NCBI GenBank assembly: GCA_036852015.1
Contig: JAANDG010000066.1
Span: 1-64,000, forward strand
DNA: 64,000 nucleotides
Reading direction: 5' to 3'
DNA from: Pelodera strongyloides
Lineage: Eukaryota; Nematoda; Chromadorea; Rhabditida; Rhabditidae
This document shows positions 46,807 to 58,958 of this stretch, piece after piece. Positions within the stretch are counted from its first letter, which is position 1; every line of letters begins with the position of its first letter. The notes under the pieces are model-generated. The model had not been told where the DNA came from and did no database searches. It saw only the letters and a program-made list of their open reading frames with translations. The position numbers were made by a program, and so were the translations under genes.

Positions 46807-48058
46807 AGGATCATGTGGTATAATGGAATTATGATATTTCTTTTATTTTCTCTTTTAAGATGGTTTGGCGAGTTTTATAGAAGCAATGGTGTAATGTTGT
46901 TAGCATAATTAGTCTCACGGCAATTTGAATTTGAGGCAGTTGGCATTTGGTAGCCTTCAGGAATGTGGGGCGTTCTTCAGAATATTATTTAATCGTATGG
47001 TTCAAGCGAAGTGTTTAAGCGAAGTGTTTTTTGATACATCTATGTAAGCTGGTTCGACCGTGAGAAGTTTAACAATGTTGTATTGTTGTTCATAGTGTGT
47101 TACTTAACTTCAGTAGAATAAGTGGGCCTGGGCCTGATTCGCATAGCTTACTTGGAAACTAGGGTATTTATAGTGTCCCAGGTATTACCACAGCATGTGT
47201 AGTTTGGATTTATATTACTCGTAGATGGTGTTTGAGCTCTGTTATTATATTAAGCATTTTTTTTTGTAAGCCTAGATGCATTCTTTAGAGCCCTAAATTG
47301 GGTCGTTGGGCGTGTTCGGTGTTTTATATATCTGGTACATTCCACCCGTGAAGATGTGAAAGTTTATTTTTGATTTCCTGGTTGCATATGGAGTTGTGAA
47401 ATATTGTCTCGGATTGAATTATTCTTGAATGCATTGAGATTCCGCCTGTTATGACGGTGTTTTTTGATCTCGCAATTAGAAGTTGTTATTTTGAAATATG
47501 TATTTCAGTTTCGGAATATTATGATGTTTGTATTTGTTCTTTAGTTTTTATCTGTTGCTTTTGATTGTCCCCGATCGATTAATAAACTTTGAATCGGTTA
47601 TTTTTGTTGAAAGAATTAGTCTTGGATGTTGAATATGGAATTTGGCAAGAGGAATGTTTCATGCTGAATCAATATAGTCGACGAGGTTGCGTTGTAGGTT
47701 AATGTTCGCTGAGGCTGAAGAGTTGATTTTATGCAATGTGAAGGACACGGGGGTAACTGGGAACCTAGGATTCGACGGCTAATTGATTTATTTTTTGACG
47801 AGCCCTATTGCCTGTGCTATGAATTTCCACATTGATAGGTGGTTTTACAGTAATCGGTGATAGCGCTCAGGAAGGTCGGTGTACAGTATTGCAGTGTGCG
47901 TTATTGATTACAGTAGTTTCGGCCAATTCAACGCTGACCTGCGAATGGCCATCCTATTTAGCATAGTCGTTTAGCATAATTTAGCCTTTGCGAATTAGCA
48001 TAACGTCACATCGGGTGGTATGCAAATTGGAGTTGTTATTGTTGACTCAGGAAAGACA
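46807..48058. other. 3' flank and spacer
   Basis: No supported exon. AATAAAC at 47581-47587 could serve as a poly(A) signal, though it is 775 bases past the stop. The rest is AT-rich single-copy-looking sequence with a few ATTTGCATA-type fragments. Confidence 0.35.
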
Positions 48059-51000
48059 ATGATACATCCTGTGCTGTCGAAGCTGTTCCCACCCATGCAA
48101 TTGCCACCAAATCATCAGAAACATAAGGTTGGTTGATGGTTTTATTGGGGTACTTTAGGTTTGGGGCTACCGTATTCCCAATTTACGGATGAATTGGCGT
48201 ACCGTAGTCTACTGCCCTTACGAATTAAAGGACTAAGTGCGTAACGCTAAGGCTAAATTGGGTTATGAGGACGTTTTATGCACCGCAAACGTGCAGCGCA
48301 CCGCATATATAGCAGCCTCCGCGGAGTTACTTTGGTGCACTGAGCGGCTGGGTATGCGGGCGTTGCGCACCCCGAGATGTATGAATTGTTTATTAGCGCG
48401 ACCCCGTGACATATTCCCTAATTTATAAGATTTTGTTCCTTCAGAGAGCAGTGCACTACGGTGGAAATGGGGATCACAATAATCAAGTGATGTCCCTGAG
48501 ATTCCCGGGACCTCCCGGAATTGGACCCGTGCCAACGCCCAGGAAGGTTGGTGTACATTATACGTTACTGGTTGCGGTACTTTGGTTACCTACGCTGCGC
48601 TGCCGTATGTCTGGGCATACGGGGCAGCGTAGCGTAAGTATATGCTTTCGCACCCTTTATCGACACACAAACTGTGATTTTTTTTCTATCAACTAGGCTG
48701 ACTGGCTTGGCTATTTTAAGCTAACGTTTGGCCATGCCATGCGTCATACGTCAATGGCCTGGATGCTTGGTGTTAGTGTCCGGCCTATTCGTCTCCTATA
48801 TTCAACTGTTTTTCTTTCAGTTTTATCCACACAATCCGAAGCCTCAAATGATGCCGAAAAAGGCAGATGAGTTGATCTGTGAACATGGAGCTAGCGGCGA
48901 CAAGAAGCCGATTAACAGACGCAACAAAAAGGTGTGAAGAACTTGTATGTTGTAGTTTGAGGCCAGGCTGTGTATATGTAGTTTGTAGTATCCAAATAGT
49001 TCGACTCTGGTCAAAATTTGCGGCTGATTTGCGCAGGAAAGACTGCGTTGCGGCACACCTGCAAAAGTACAAAAGGTGTATTTTTGAAGGTGTGCCGCAA
49101 GCGCGCCGTTTCTTACAAGGGACCGCCACCGACGGTGGGATTAAAATCAAAGGCGCAAAAGCTACAGCTCTAGAGACAGACACGTCTTTATTGAAGCGAC
49201 CACATTGCACAACCTTTTCTCATATCTTTGAAACACTTTGTTTTGAATACCTTTAATGTTACAATATATTTCAGGCTGACGGCGCGCACCACAAGGATCA
49301 CGCACGCTCGCCCGCCAACCATTCGAAGGTTTTACAACAACCTGACAAGACCGAGGACAAGACGGTTAACGCGACCCCCGCAGAGACGAAAGTGACTGCC
49401 GTCCAGACGCCGCCCGCTAAGGCTCAGAAGGTGAGCGGATTTGCGACGTTGGGTATTTTTGCCAGTCCAGAGGCCATATCCCGTATTCCCGTAACTCAAT
49501 TCCCCCGGGAAATATTCCCCGGAGACAGAACAAGGTATTTGAATGTGAGAGTCGCTGCAAAGAAAAAAAAACAGAACCCTCGGAGTATTGAGTTGTGAAT
49601 ACACTCGTTTCGCACTTACCTGGCGCATGTTCCGCGCACATTGTGCGCAACTTTTGCGCAAAATGTGCCCCCGGAATGTTGAGAAGCTTAGAATGTACAA
49701 GAACCCACGTATTCCATGTCCCAGACCAGCGTGCGCCGGTGTGACCTATTGTACTTGTTTTTGTGGGAAGTGCGCTATGACAGTTGCTCGCTTCTGGCCC
49801 GTTCTATCCCTTTATTACCCATTTCGGCACGTCTTAAACCTGTAATAAAGGGCCTTTGCGTCCGTATTCTTCCTGTTTTGACTTGGTAGTGGGGAAGTAA
49901 CGGAACTCCTCTTCCTATGAAGAATTCGTAACTCGAACTCGGCGACGCACCGCTAAAAGTGTTAGCAACCCTAACCTTAATTTATTTTGACACATTAACT
50001 GCAAGATGTGATATTTTCTTTATATTGGGAAGGGGGACCTATGTGAATGTTTTAGCCGTCAGTCAGGAGACATTAATAAACTATTCTCATGTCTGATATA
50101 GAGATAATCAATCAGTTGTGTTTTTGTCCGACAGAAGGAGGCTGCAACAAAAAAAATGAGGGGACTTTTTCGATAGTCTGGGATATTTTTGGACGAGTCA
50201 CTGAAGTTTTTGGGAAGTTTACTAACAGGGAATAAATTAGGTCCGCATCTCAAAATTTAGGGGAGGTTATTTAGACTAATTTGCATATAATGTATTACGG
50301 ATCGGGAGGTGATCGTCCGCATTTGGCGGGGTGTTTGCAATGTTTACTAATGGTTAAAGGCCAAACTGCTTTATATTAGTGGTAGCTATTTCGAATCGAA
50401 CTAACCCCCTGCGCCTTCAAAGAGTTTTCCATTCTTGAGGCCTGCATTTCCGGGTAAAAGCTTGACATATTGACATAAAATTGAAAATAATATCCTAATA
50501 CATCATGCCAGTCTGGTCCTAATGTTGCTCAATATTACGTATAGCCCCGTTCGGATTACACACTAAGGTACGGTTGACTGATTAGCATATACTCCACCAC
50601 TGCGCGCGTAGTAGAAATTCTTGTGTATTATTATGATGGATTGTCTGCAGACTTTGGGACATATTGGCATATTGGCAGGTGGTGTTTTACGTGCGGGAAT
50701 GTGTTTTTATCAGAAGAGAGGGGTCATCATTGCTTAGATATTGCGTATATATGGCGCATACCGGCACACCATTTTGTAGAGCGCTATTAAGAAATTTTCT
50801 TTATGACGTGTCGTGCGCGTACACGCGGCGTGCACCGTTTAGCTATATTGTTGTACAGATTCTGTGCGCATCATTGCGCATCGGTGGTGCCAACCAGTAA
50901 GTGTGTGCGCCGCGCACTTTCGGCGCTCCCATTTTGTGCGCCTATAAACGGCTTGTGTTTAGATTGTCTCCTCAACTCCGGTACAAGGTGGTGGTACCAT

Positions 51001-51679
51001 TGTGAGCACACGGGACGAGAAGGGTCATATGCAAGTTCGAGTGGTCTACAACAGGGAACACTTGCTCAGGTTGGAATTTATTGATCGAGTGATTTATCGA
51101 TTGGCTAGGGGTTTGCCTTATTTATTATTATCATTATTATTATTTGAACTGTACGTGTTGCGCGTGCCAGTTGTGCTCGGCATTATACAATTTCGGCGCC
51201 CTTCTGGCGCAAGTCCCGCATGCTCCTCCGCAAAAGTGTGCCATATATGAGCGACAGAAGTTATGATTGACAACTCAAACTTTTAGAGCGACAATGTCTC
51301 CGTATGCAATGATCGCCCCAGTGAACATGAAGTACATTGTGATGGAACTGCCCGAGATTCTTACCAAGTGGGTTTTCTTACTTTTCTTGAAAATTTCTGA
51401 TCCACATCTGAGTGGCGTGCTGACATTCAGAATGGTTTGCTGCGATATGAGGTGCTAGTCCTAAACGTCTATGGGTCTATGTAATCGTAACCTGTCCTAA
51501 CAACTTCTAAGTATGAGTATCACTCTATAGGCTCCTATGCTTGATTTAGTTGAGTTTAGGTACTGGTGTACATTCACAGTAGTTGAGACACTATTCGTTG
51601 CAGGTTTCCCAAGGTCTACCGTCCACGCTCTCTTCAGATTGAAGCACATGCCAACTGTCTTCATGAATTCATCGCCTAA
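48059..51679 (+). CDS. Unrecognised 233-residue protein, Pro/Lys-rich N-terminus
   Basis: Exons: 48059-48127, 48445-48546, 48821-48931, 49275-49430, 50963-51069, 51287-51367 and 51604-51679. Phases agree throughout. The first ATG lies eight bases behind an acceptor (TTGACTCAG), so the mRNA is probably trans-spliced there. The N-terminal two-thirds is rich in Pro, His, Lys and Asn (FPPMQLPPNHQKHK, FPGPPGIGPVPTPRK) and then Lys/Thr/Ala-rich. The last ~75 residues look ordered (GHMQVRVVYNREHLLR, MKYIVMELPEILTKFPKVYR) and may be the functional domain. No membrane segment or signal peptide. The long intron 49431-50962 has an inverted-repeat element near its start. The donor after 48931 (GTGTGA) is weak. 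I do not know the family. Confidence 0.7.
48591..48636. repeat. GC-rich hairpin in an intron
   Basis: TACGCTGCGCTGCCGTATG faces CATACGGGGCAGCGTAGCGTA around a six-base loop, with one bulge. It lies between exons of the 233-residue protein gene. It may be a miniature inverted-repeat element or a structural RNA element; only one copy was seen. Confidence 0.55.
49048..49100. repeat. Inverted repeat TTGCGGCACACCT
   Basis: Exact 13-base arms (49048-49060 and 49088-49100) around a 27-base loop, in an intron of the 233-residue protein gene. Beyond the arms, GCG-rich sequence also partly matches. Confidence 0.55.
49470..49580. mobile_element. Family M element, partial copy 3
   Basis: Starts GAGGCCATAT and contains TTCCCCCGGGAAATATTCCC and GGAGACAGAA as in the complete copies at 3495 and 52751. 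The right inverted end is missing or too diverged to see. Confidence 0.5.
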
Positions 51680-52018
51680 GTCTTGAACCGGGCAGGTCCT
51701 AAATTAGAATATAGTGATGACGTCATCGTCCTTATTTTCGCGTTAAAAATTGTTCAATCAGTAGAATTTGACTCTTTTTCTATTAACATTCCCTGTTGTG
51801 CGCGTGGTTGTTGGGTAAAATTGCATACGATTATTATTGAATGATTTAAACAAGTATATTATTCATTTTAACCATCTCATTGGTTGCCTGTGGCTAGGTA
51901 GTATGTTTCACAGTTTGGCGAGTTAGTGATAGGCTAGGCTAGTGTTAGGGTATGTAATGACAGGTTGTTCTGTAACTAGTCGTCTTCTGATACTTGTGTA
52001 TGTTTTCTCTTTTCTTGC

Positions 52019-52024
52019 AATAAA
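52019..52024 (+). terminator. Poly(A) signal AATAAA for the 233-residue protein gene
   Basis: AATAAA about 340 bases after the stop at 51677-51679, followed by a T/G-rich stretch. Plausible cleavage site; not proven. Confidence 0.45.
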
Positions 52025-52750
52025 GAGATTCATAATAAAACTGTTGTGTTCCATGGGTTATTGTGATTTTTATTTATTTATTCTTGGGCTTTGGCTTGGA
52101 TACAGTTCTATGTAAAGAGTTGTGAGTCCTTTGTTGATGTTTCCTATCATAGGGTATCATATCGGCTTTCAAAAAGATGTGGCGTGACCCTTTGGCTTTA
52201 GCACTGGAGAAGATACACGATACAGGGGCTCTCGGGTTTCCGGAGAGAAAGATTAACTTATTGTAAAAGGTAAAGGGTAAAAGTAGAGTCATTGATTAAT
52301 AATCTGTATTTGTCGACAAGTGCTCGTGAAAGGGTAAAAGGGTAAAATGTGGTAAGTGCACGATTGTGTATCAAGTGAATAGGCGGAAAATGTGCAGGAT
52401 TGCTAGGAGTACTGTCTTCGGTCGAATTGTACTCGAGAAGCTGATTCTTTTCATACTGTAGTGCGACGTAACTATACATACTACTTAAACTGCCAGATCC
52501 GACTAACCTGAGGTGTTAATGAGTGACAGGTGTGAGGCAGATTATCCTCTCAGGTTGTCAGTCTGTCATATTGAGTGAGATATCTACCGTACTGAAGTAG
52601 ACAGGTTGCATAATCCAGAGGAGTTGCTCGTTACCAAAGACGTTGAACGACTGCACCTATCATTGCAAACTTTTTATATTTGATTAGTTTCCAGTAAACG
52701 ATCTTTCGGAAAATGTTCTTCGTTCACGATTTTTCTTTTGAAAATGATCT

Positions 52751-52884
52751 GAGGCCATATGCACCACCCCGATTCCCTCGGGGAAATAGTCCCTGGGAAC
52801 AGAAAATAGCATTCTAATGTGAAACACGACAAAACAAAAAGACGAGGAATCCACCGTGGGGAATTGAGTGGTGAATATGGCCTC
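52751..52884. mobile_element. Short inverted-repeat element, family M copy 2
   Basis: Starts GAGGCCATATGCACCACCCC and ends AGTGGTGAATATGGCCTC. The interior has the same CCCTGGGAACAGAAAAT and AATGTGAAACACG segments as the copy at 3495. Confidence 0.7.
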
Positions 52885-53123
52885 TGCCTTCCCAGATAGT
52901 CGTGCCTGCTCTCATAGCGTACTTACCTGAAACCTTACCTCAAAATACATGGCCAGCTATACTTGCACTTTTATTACCGATTCGTGTTTACTATTGACAT
53001 ATTCATTATGAAATCCTGTTCTCCTGCAAAATGTTGACAAAGCATATCTCTTTCCGGAAGCTGTTTGTGCTTTGACAGATGAGAATGACAACATAGAGAT
53101 GATCCTCCTCCCCCTCTCTCCCT

Positions 53124-53126
<3 letters not shown>

Positions 53127-53176
<50 letters not shown>
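53127..53176. repeat. Poly-T run of 50 bases
   Basis: Uninterrupted T tract. It could be the poly(A) tail of a minus-strand retroposed transcript or a simple homopolymer. No target-site duplication was identified. Confidence 0.9.
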
Positions 53177-54553
53177 CTTCCTCTCTCCTTCTCTATACCT
53201 CGCGCTCCTGCAACAACAGGTGCTCAATGTCCATTAATTCACGTTTTGATCTATCACTCCTTCTGTTTCTCTGCGTCTCTCTCATCTTACGCATCATCTC
53301 CTTATTTTCCCTATTCTCGACTGTCTGCTCACTCTCGTCCTCCACCACAGTGCCAATGGGTTGTACCCAGATAAAGTGCCTGACATCCATTGAACGACAA
53401 CTACACGACAACACGCGAAATTAACATCGCCGACATTTCGAACCTGTTGGCGTTTATTGATTTTTCAAGCTTATCGATTTTCAATTCATAAAATTTGCAT
53501 AGAGCTTCCCAGGGAATTGAACGCCCTGTTACCCGTCTATATCAAACGCTAGTTCTTGGCATGGTTTTTGAATTCTGTAGACAGTGTCTTTGACTTCAAA
53601 GTGACTATTTTCTTCAGTGTATTTGACTTCAAAGCGCGCGGCTATCTCCACCGACGTCTAGTATTGGTTTTCAAACATGTGAACTTCTCAGATATAACAC
53701 GTTGCATTAAAAATTCCATGTAGTGCGTGACAAAGTAGTTTTTTTTCGTGTACTGAATTTCTATTTTGCTGGGCATAGTACAGTCCATGACGGAGTTGGT
53801 ATCACATCGGTGCTAAACTTCTCTGTACTTATATTCGTCGGATTATTCGGAAACCGGAAAATTGTTTGTAATAGAATAACCATTGAAATATCACCGTTTC
53901 TTTGACTATTGTATGGCTTGCTTTGGAGATTCTAATAAGTTAATATACATATCTTCTATATTTTCCCTACTCCTACTTCTTTCCCAATATCAGCTCCTTA
54001 GGATTAGGGTTAGGGTTCGGCGAACCATTTATGTAAGTGCTCATATTGATCTCCAGTGTTTTGGTCGTTTTCAGCTCATCCAATGTACCATTTTTCATCA
54101 AAACTTGTCGGTGTTATAGAGCATCTACAGGAATTTTGACGAAACTTGCTGGTTACATGCCGAACGCGATGAATAAGATGAATAATACTTATTTTTCTGA
54201 CTGCATTTTTTCAAAAATTGCCAAAAATTCGTTCATGTGGCACGGTTTGTTATAGAGAAATATGAATCTTTTATCTGAAAGTGATATTTCGTTTGAACTA
54301 TTGGTTTTAACAACCCTCTCTCATTTTTACATTTTTCTACCGGTTTAGTTTCATATACTATACAGCTGTTTGTGGTAGTTCATAATGCATCGTGGTACTT
54401 AGCGGTTTATCGTAGCGTAGCCTTAGCGGTTTACCGTGATGGTACATCGTGGTTCCCACCTAGTAATATTCCAGTTATTTTTGTCCAGTCTCAATTACCT
54501 GTCTTCTGAATGCTGTGCAATATTTAAGTTTTTATGAGTATTCTTTCAGAAAA

Positions 54554-56414
54554 ATGACAATGCGGTGGAGGAATTCAATACTTTCGCTATTTTTGTGCTT
54601 TTTCATTCAAATATACGCGAATGATGCAGCGATTTTACGTGAATGTGACCGTGTCCACGCTTGCGGCGCAACTTTAAGTGCATACCCAATGGTGGAATCG
54701 GAATCATCAGGCAAGCATTTTGATTTCTTTTTTAAAGGGATGTAGCGTCCACTGTTTTCCAATTTGGTTTGTGTCTCAATTTTCTCATTGTAAAGAAAAA
54801 TTACGCCGTGTGTCCCTGTTTTTCAACTTATTTTTATTTATTATTCCTACGTTTTTAAAGGTATGAATCAACATTCATTCCTGCAGCTCCGAGAGTAAGC
54901 ACAGTTAGCGAAATTATTTTTGCGGTACACGAAGTTATACAATTGCACTTGGCGCTCTGCTGGCGCACACTTCGACAAGTGAGTCGCAGTTGCGTCAACT
55001 TGAAATGAAACTTTTCGCCCACACTTGTCCGATTACGATGAGTTTAATCAGCATTTCTAACCCTCTTTCTTTCTAGGTTGGGGTTCCGGGGAGGCTCCTC
55101 CCCTCTACGATGAGCTCCTCTCCCCAGACAGGACTCCTGACTACGCTTTGGAACCATCGGTCTCCACGTTCGAATTATGTGCGTGTCCGAACAATGTCAC
55201 CTGTGATTCGTCTATTCAAGAACACACACTCAAACTCGATAATTTGCTGACGGTAGGCATTTTTGAACTCATTTTTTAAAGCCGTATGACAGTCGATTTT
55301 TTTAAAGTCGATTTTTAAAGCGTTTATCGGAGCTTGTTTTTATTCTCACAATAAGTATTTACGGGGAAATGCCGTTCTCCATCGTACTTTTTAAATACCG
55401 GTCTATCACTTTAATGATCTAGGCCATATTCATGTTTATTAGCCCATAGCAAAGGTGTGCGCTTCCATTTGGCAAAATTGCCGTGTCGAATTGCTTGGAT
55501 TTTTGTGTCGCCCGCACCGCATTGGTAGAGCACCTGGAATCCAACCCAGACTGTTGTGCACTACTTATTTCTAGAAAGTATTGTACGTTATTTCCAGCTA
55601 ACGTTCTGCGAAGAAGTCACCTCTCAAGTCAAACTCGAGTGTAAGGGAAAGCGGTCTGGAATCCGAGTTATGGGTTAGTTGGTATTTAGATTTTTTTTAA
55701 TTTGTTTTACGCTACAAGAGCGTGCACCTTTATTCAAGGGTGTAAGTTTCAATGTTTTGCTTATGACATGTTCCGCAGAGGTCCTGAGCAGTAGGCGACG
55801 AGTTCCAGATGACAAATTGCTCGACGTCTTCGGGCTAGGGCCAGGCGCAATGCAATGCACTATGCAATTTGGCAATGCGCTGTGGGCACCAGTAACATGG
55901 ACCGGTCTTCATTCTTAAAGCGAAATACCAGCCGGTTTTTGAAACGCATCTCAATTACTTGCCTTCCTATGCATTTATGCAACGTGGGGTCTAATTGGGG
56001 TCTAGTTTTTATTCTAATTTTCGCTCATTTGCATATGTCGCATAAGAAAGCATGTATATGCAATGCGTTTCAAAAACCGGCCGGTAGTTCGCTTTAAGAA
56101 CAATAATGAATCATTCATTACACTTTCCATGTGCCCGAGGATTTCTTTCTGCTCCATGGGCATTATGTGCTAATTTCCCAACCAAGTGTATGTAATCTTG
56201 CATATTCACTTTGGCAGATGCAATCAATGCACCCATGCAAATTTCCTAACAAGAAATTAGCATATTCAATTTAGGAGAAGCTCAATCGCCCGACTCTCTT
56301 GCCTCAGTCGAAGAAGCTCTAGTCTTTTGCACGTGTGCCGGTGGCTTATACAAAAGGGAAACAATAGAGACTTGGGGAGGTGCCCAGCTGTCCTTCCCCT
56401 ATAGATGCCTGTGA
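54554..56414 (+). CDS. Secreted cysteine-containing protein, family not recognised
   Basis: Exons 54554-54710, 55077-55252, 55598-55673 and 55779-55918 are in phase and end at a TAA (55916-55918), giving 182 residues. ATG lies three bases behind the acceptor TTCTTTCAG, suggesting trans-splicing. Residues 1-23 are a signal peptide (SILSLFLCFFIQIYA core). The mature part has Cys-spaced blocks (FELCACPNNVTCD, LTFCEEVTSQVKLECKGK) with no membrane segment, so it should be exported. The intron after 54710 uses a GC donor (CAG|GCAAGC). An alternative 3' end is possible: a donor at ACCG|GTCTTC near 55904 joined to an exon at 56308-56414, which adds a Cys-rich tail (VFCTCAGGLYKRETIETWGG) and ends at a TGA. 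In that form the element at 55915-56097 would be intronic. Confidence 0.65.
55915..56097. mobile_element. TTAA-flanked inverted-repeat element, family A copy 4
   Basis: Both TTAA duplications are intact (55915-55918 and 56094-56097). Ends AGCGAAATACCAGCCGGTTTTT and its inverse. The interior is close to copy 1 (GGGGTCTAATTGGGGTCT). The left TTAA contains the in-frame TAA stop of the secreted protein. Confidence 0.85.
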
Positions 56415-56730
56415 TTATTATATAGTCAACTCTTTTAATAATTTAATACACTTTAAATTGTTGTTTATCTTTTTCCTCAATATCTGATATGTCCTTTTTT
56501 TCTGGTAATTTCTTCTCTGTTTTCATTTTTTTTTACTCTATGTGACCCAAAACCTTGCTCAAATCTAAATCTTACAAACTTGATCAATTTACCGTATTTT
56601 CTTATTTCTCCAATCTTATGTACAAAACATTGTGTGGCGAGTAATAAAGAGTTTATCAATAATATATTATGATTATTTTGTGGATATACCGAAATATTGG
56701 GAACATACTGCATACTGTAGAGCGGCGTGC

Positions 56731-57121
56731 TTAAAGGGACAGGCCCATCAAAATAAACCTATATTTACGATACGTTCATAATGACTATCAAGCATTTTTA
56801 TTACACTATATACAAACTAAATTTCACCATTATTCGCCCTAGACAACTTTTTTCCAATGCGCTCAACGCATATGTATACAATTAAACTGCAGATTTCAAA
56901 GCTATATATGCAAATTTTAATCGCATTATAATTTCACGATAAATTTGCATTGACGACAAGGATATTTGCGGCTTTACGGTATACATTTGAGCTGAGCGCA
57001 TCGGAAAAAAGTTTTCCATGGCAAATAAATGTGAAATTTAGTTTGTATATATTGTAATAAAAATGCTTGTTAGTTACTATGGACGTATCGAAAATATAGG
57101 TTTACTTTGATGGGCCTGTCC
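56731..57121. mobile_element. Family B copy 5, right tip truncated
   Basis: Left end TTAA-AGGGACAGGCCCATCAAAAT intact. The right arm ends at GATGGGCCTGTCC and then runs into TGACGTCAGGCCCGG, so the last bases and the right TTAA are gone. Confidence 0.75.
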
Positions 57122-58012
57122 TGACGTCAGGCCCGGCTGCCCTCATATGATTAATTAATAGCAAAGGTAGAATCAGTGTTTTATTTATTAGTTGACATCA
57201 CAGACGTGCTTCCTTGCGGTCTTCTCATATCTGTGCATTACACGACAAGATTTTCTTTAGAATAACAATACTTTCTAAAAGCTACAAAAGATACTATTGT
57301 ATAAGGATGTGTTCACTGTGTTGCTTATGTTATGTGCCAAAAGAACACAAAACGAAGGATATTTATTTATACACAACAACTATTGTAGACTTGTGCCGAC
57401 AAGAGAATAACTTGAATAACTATGGAATGTTTGATAATATGCTAGTAAATAATATTTACGCAATGGGATTCGGTTATTCCAAATGATATGTTTACATTGT
57501 CGCGAAAACTCACATATAAATACCACCAGTACAAGCGTGTAATAGGCATTGTATTGGCGCTTGTGGTTTGCACAGTACAGTAGTGTATATGAAATCCCGT
57601 GATACAATTATCCCGGATAACTTTTTCTCGTGGACCCGATTCATTAAAAATAATATAATATGTTACGTTTATCTACTGATTGTCCACAAAAGTCGAAAAA
57701 TCAACTAAACAACATGCTTATCTCGTTCATTGCGTATACTGTGACATTGCTACATTTCGGCGCTATTTCCAAAATCGGCATTGTTTGTATTTGGAAAAAG
57801 GACAAAAATAATCACGTTTATCAACATATAGACCTGATCGCCCACTGAAAGCCGATTTCGTTCAAAACAGTTTTATCTCGTCGCATTCAAGTTCTTTTTT
57901 GGGACTTGGAACAGCCAATTGAGCCTTAGGATTGCGGACCGGATTTTAAGTGTACTTGCCATATCTTTATGCCGGGAACAGATATTCGGAAAACCATCTA
58001 TGGCTCTGCCTT

Positions 58013-58234
58013 TTAAAGCCGTATTGTACCTACATTGGGAAATTTGCATATGATACTCATTTTCTATGTAGCCTATGAAAACTTTTCATATGATACTCAT
58101 TTTCTATGTATCCTATGCAAATTTGGTGCCCGTCCGTCAAGCTTCCGGCACCAAATTTACATAGGATGCATAGGAGCATATGATATGCGTATCACATGCA
58201 AATTTCCCAAAATAGGTATGCAATACTGCTTTAA
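58013..58234. mobile_element. TTAA-flanked palindromic element, family C copy 3
   Basis: Ends TTAA-AGCCGTATTGTACCTA and ATACTGCT-TTAA. Arms contain TTTGCATATGATACTCATTTT, which is duplicated in tandem on the left side only (58040-58065 and 58085-58110), then CCTATGCAAATTTGG and inverse. The internal duplication is unique to this copy. Confidence 0.7.
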
Positions 58235-58958
58235 TGTTTTATGTGACTAAAAACAACTTATAATGCTTTTTAGTAATTTTTAGTCTTTTAGTCTTTTTTT
58301 TAGCTATGTTAGATATGTTGTTGCGCATACAACTCTTTGAAAACTCAAAAAAGTTATATATTTTACGGGAACGGTATTTAGGAAACTATGAATATGAATG
58401 TACCTTCTCGTGTTTCTCTTTGACTAAAACACAATTTATACGGAGGACAACAATAACTTTATTCTGAGTGAATCCTACATTTAGCTATGTGATACATAAA
58501 AATGTCAGAATGTCAGGCTCAGGCATGCGCTGAGAAATTTTTAGCATATTGATTTTTGCATGAACTTAACGGCGACCCAATAGTATTCATTGTCAATAAG
58601 TTGTGCAGAAGCAATCACAATACATCGTTAGGCCTAGAGACTCACTTTATCGTCGGCATGAGAGTATTGCACTTTGATACGAACGATTCGGATAAAGAAA
58701 CGTTGAAACATTTTATAATTTACACATTCCGCAACGTTTTTATATTAATTGTGTGAAAATGCTAGGGATCGTAACAATCCTGCTAATATTATCGTCATCA
58801 ATATAAGTGGTGTTATCCTATTGAAAATTTCTCTTATTTTCCTGTGTATTATGTATTTTCGTTCACTTTGTGTTTTCAGTGTTCCGTTCAATGAGAAACC
58901 ATGAATTTTTTTGAGTACGTAATAAGTTGTATTATATTATATTATCTTTCAGAAAATT

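Larger units (their letters stand above)
51680..54553. other. Gene-free stretch with repeats
   Basis: Holds the 3' end of the preceding gene, a complete family M element (52751-52884) and a 50-base poly-T run (53127-53176). TTAGGGTTAGGG appears at 54004-54016 but is too short to call telomeric. Open frames here depend on the poly-T and CT tracts and are not supported as genes. Confidence 0.45.
56415..58958. other. Spacer with two transposon remnants
   Basis: Contains family B copy 5 (56731-57121) and family C copy 3 (58013-58234). A 90-codon frame at 57214-57486 has six Cys near its middle but no splice or start support. No gene called. Confidence 0.4.

Noticed and set aside
53006..53374. 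Poly-Lys and poly-Phe frames on both strands
   Set aside because: Caused by the 50-base poly-T run and adjacent CT-rich sequence.
54004..54016. TTAGGGTTAGGG as a telomeric array
   Set aside because: Only two units, and not the TTAGGC of this genome.
57214..57486. 90-codon frame with a Cys cluster
   Set aside because: AT-rich codon use, no splice partners, and no signal peptide; likely chance.
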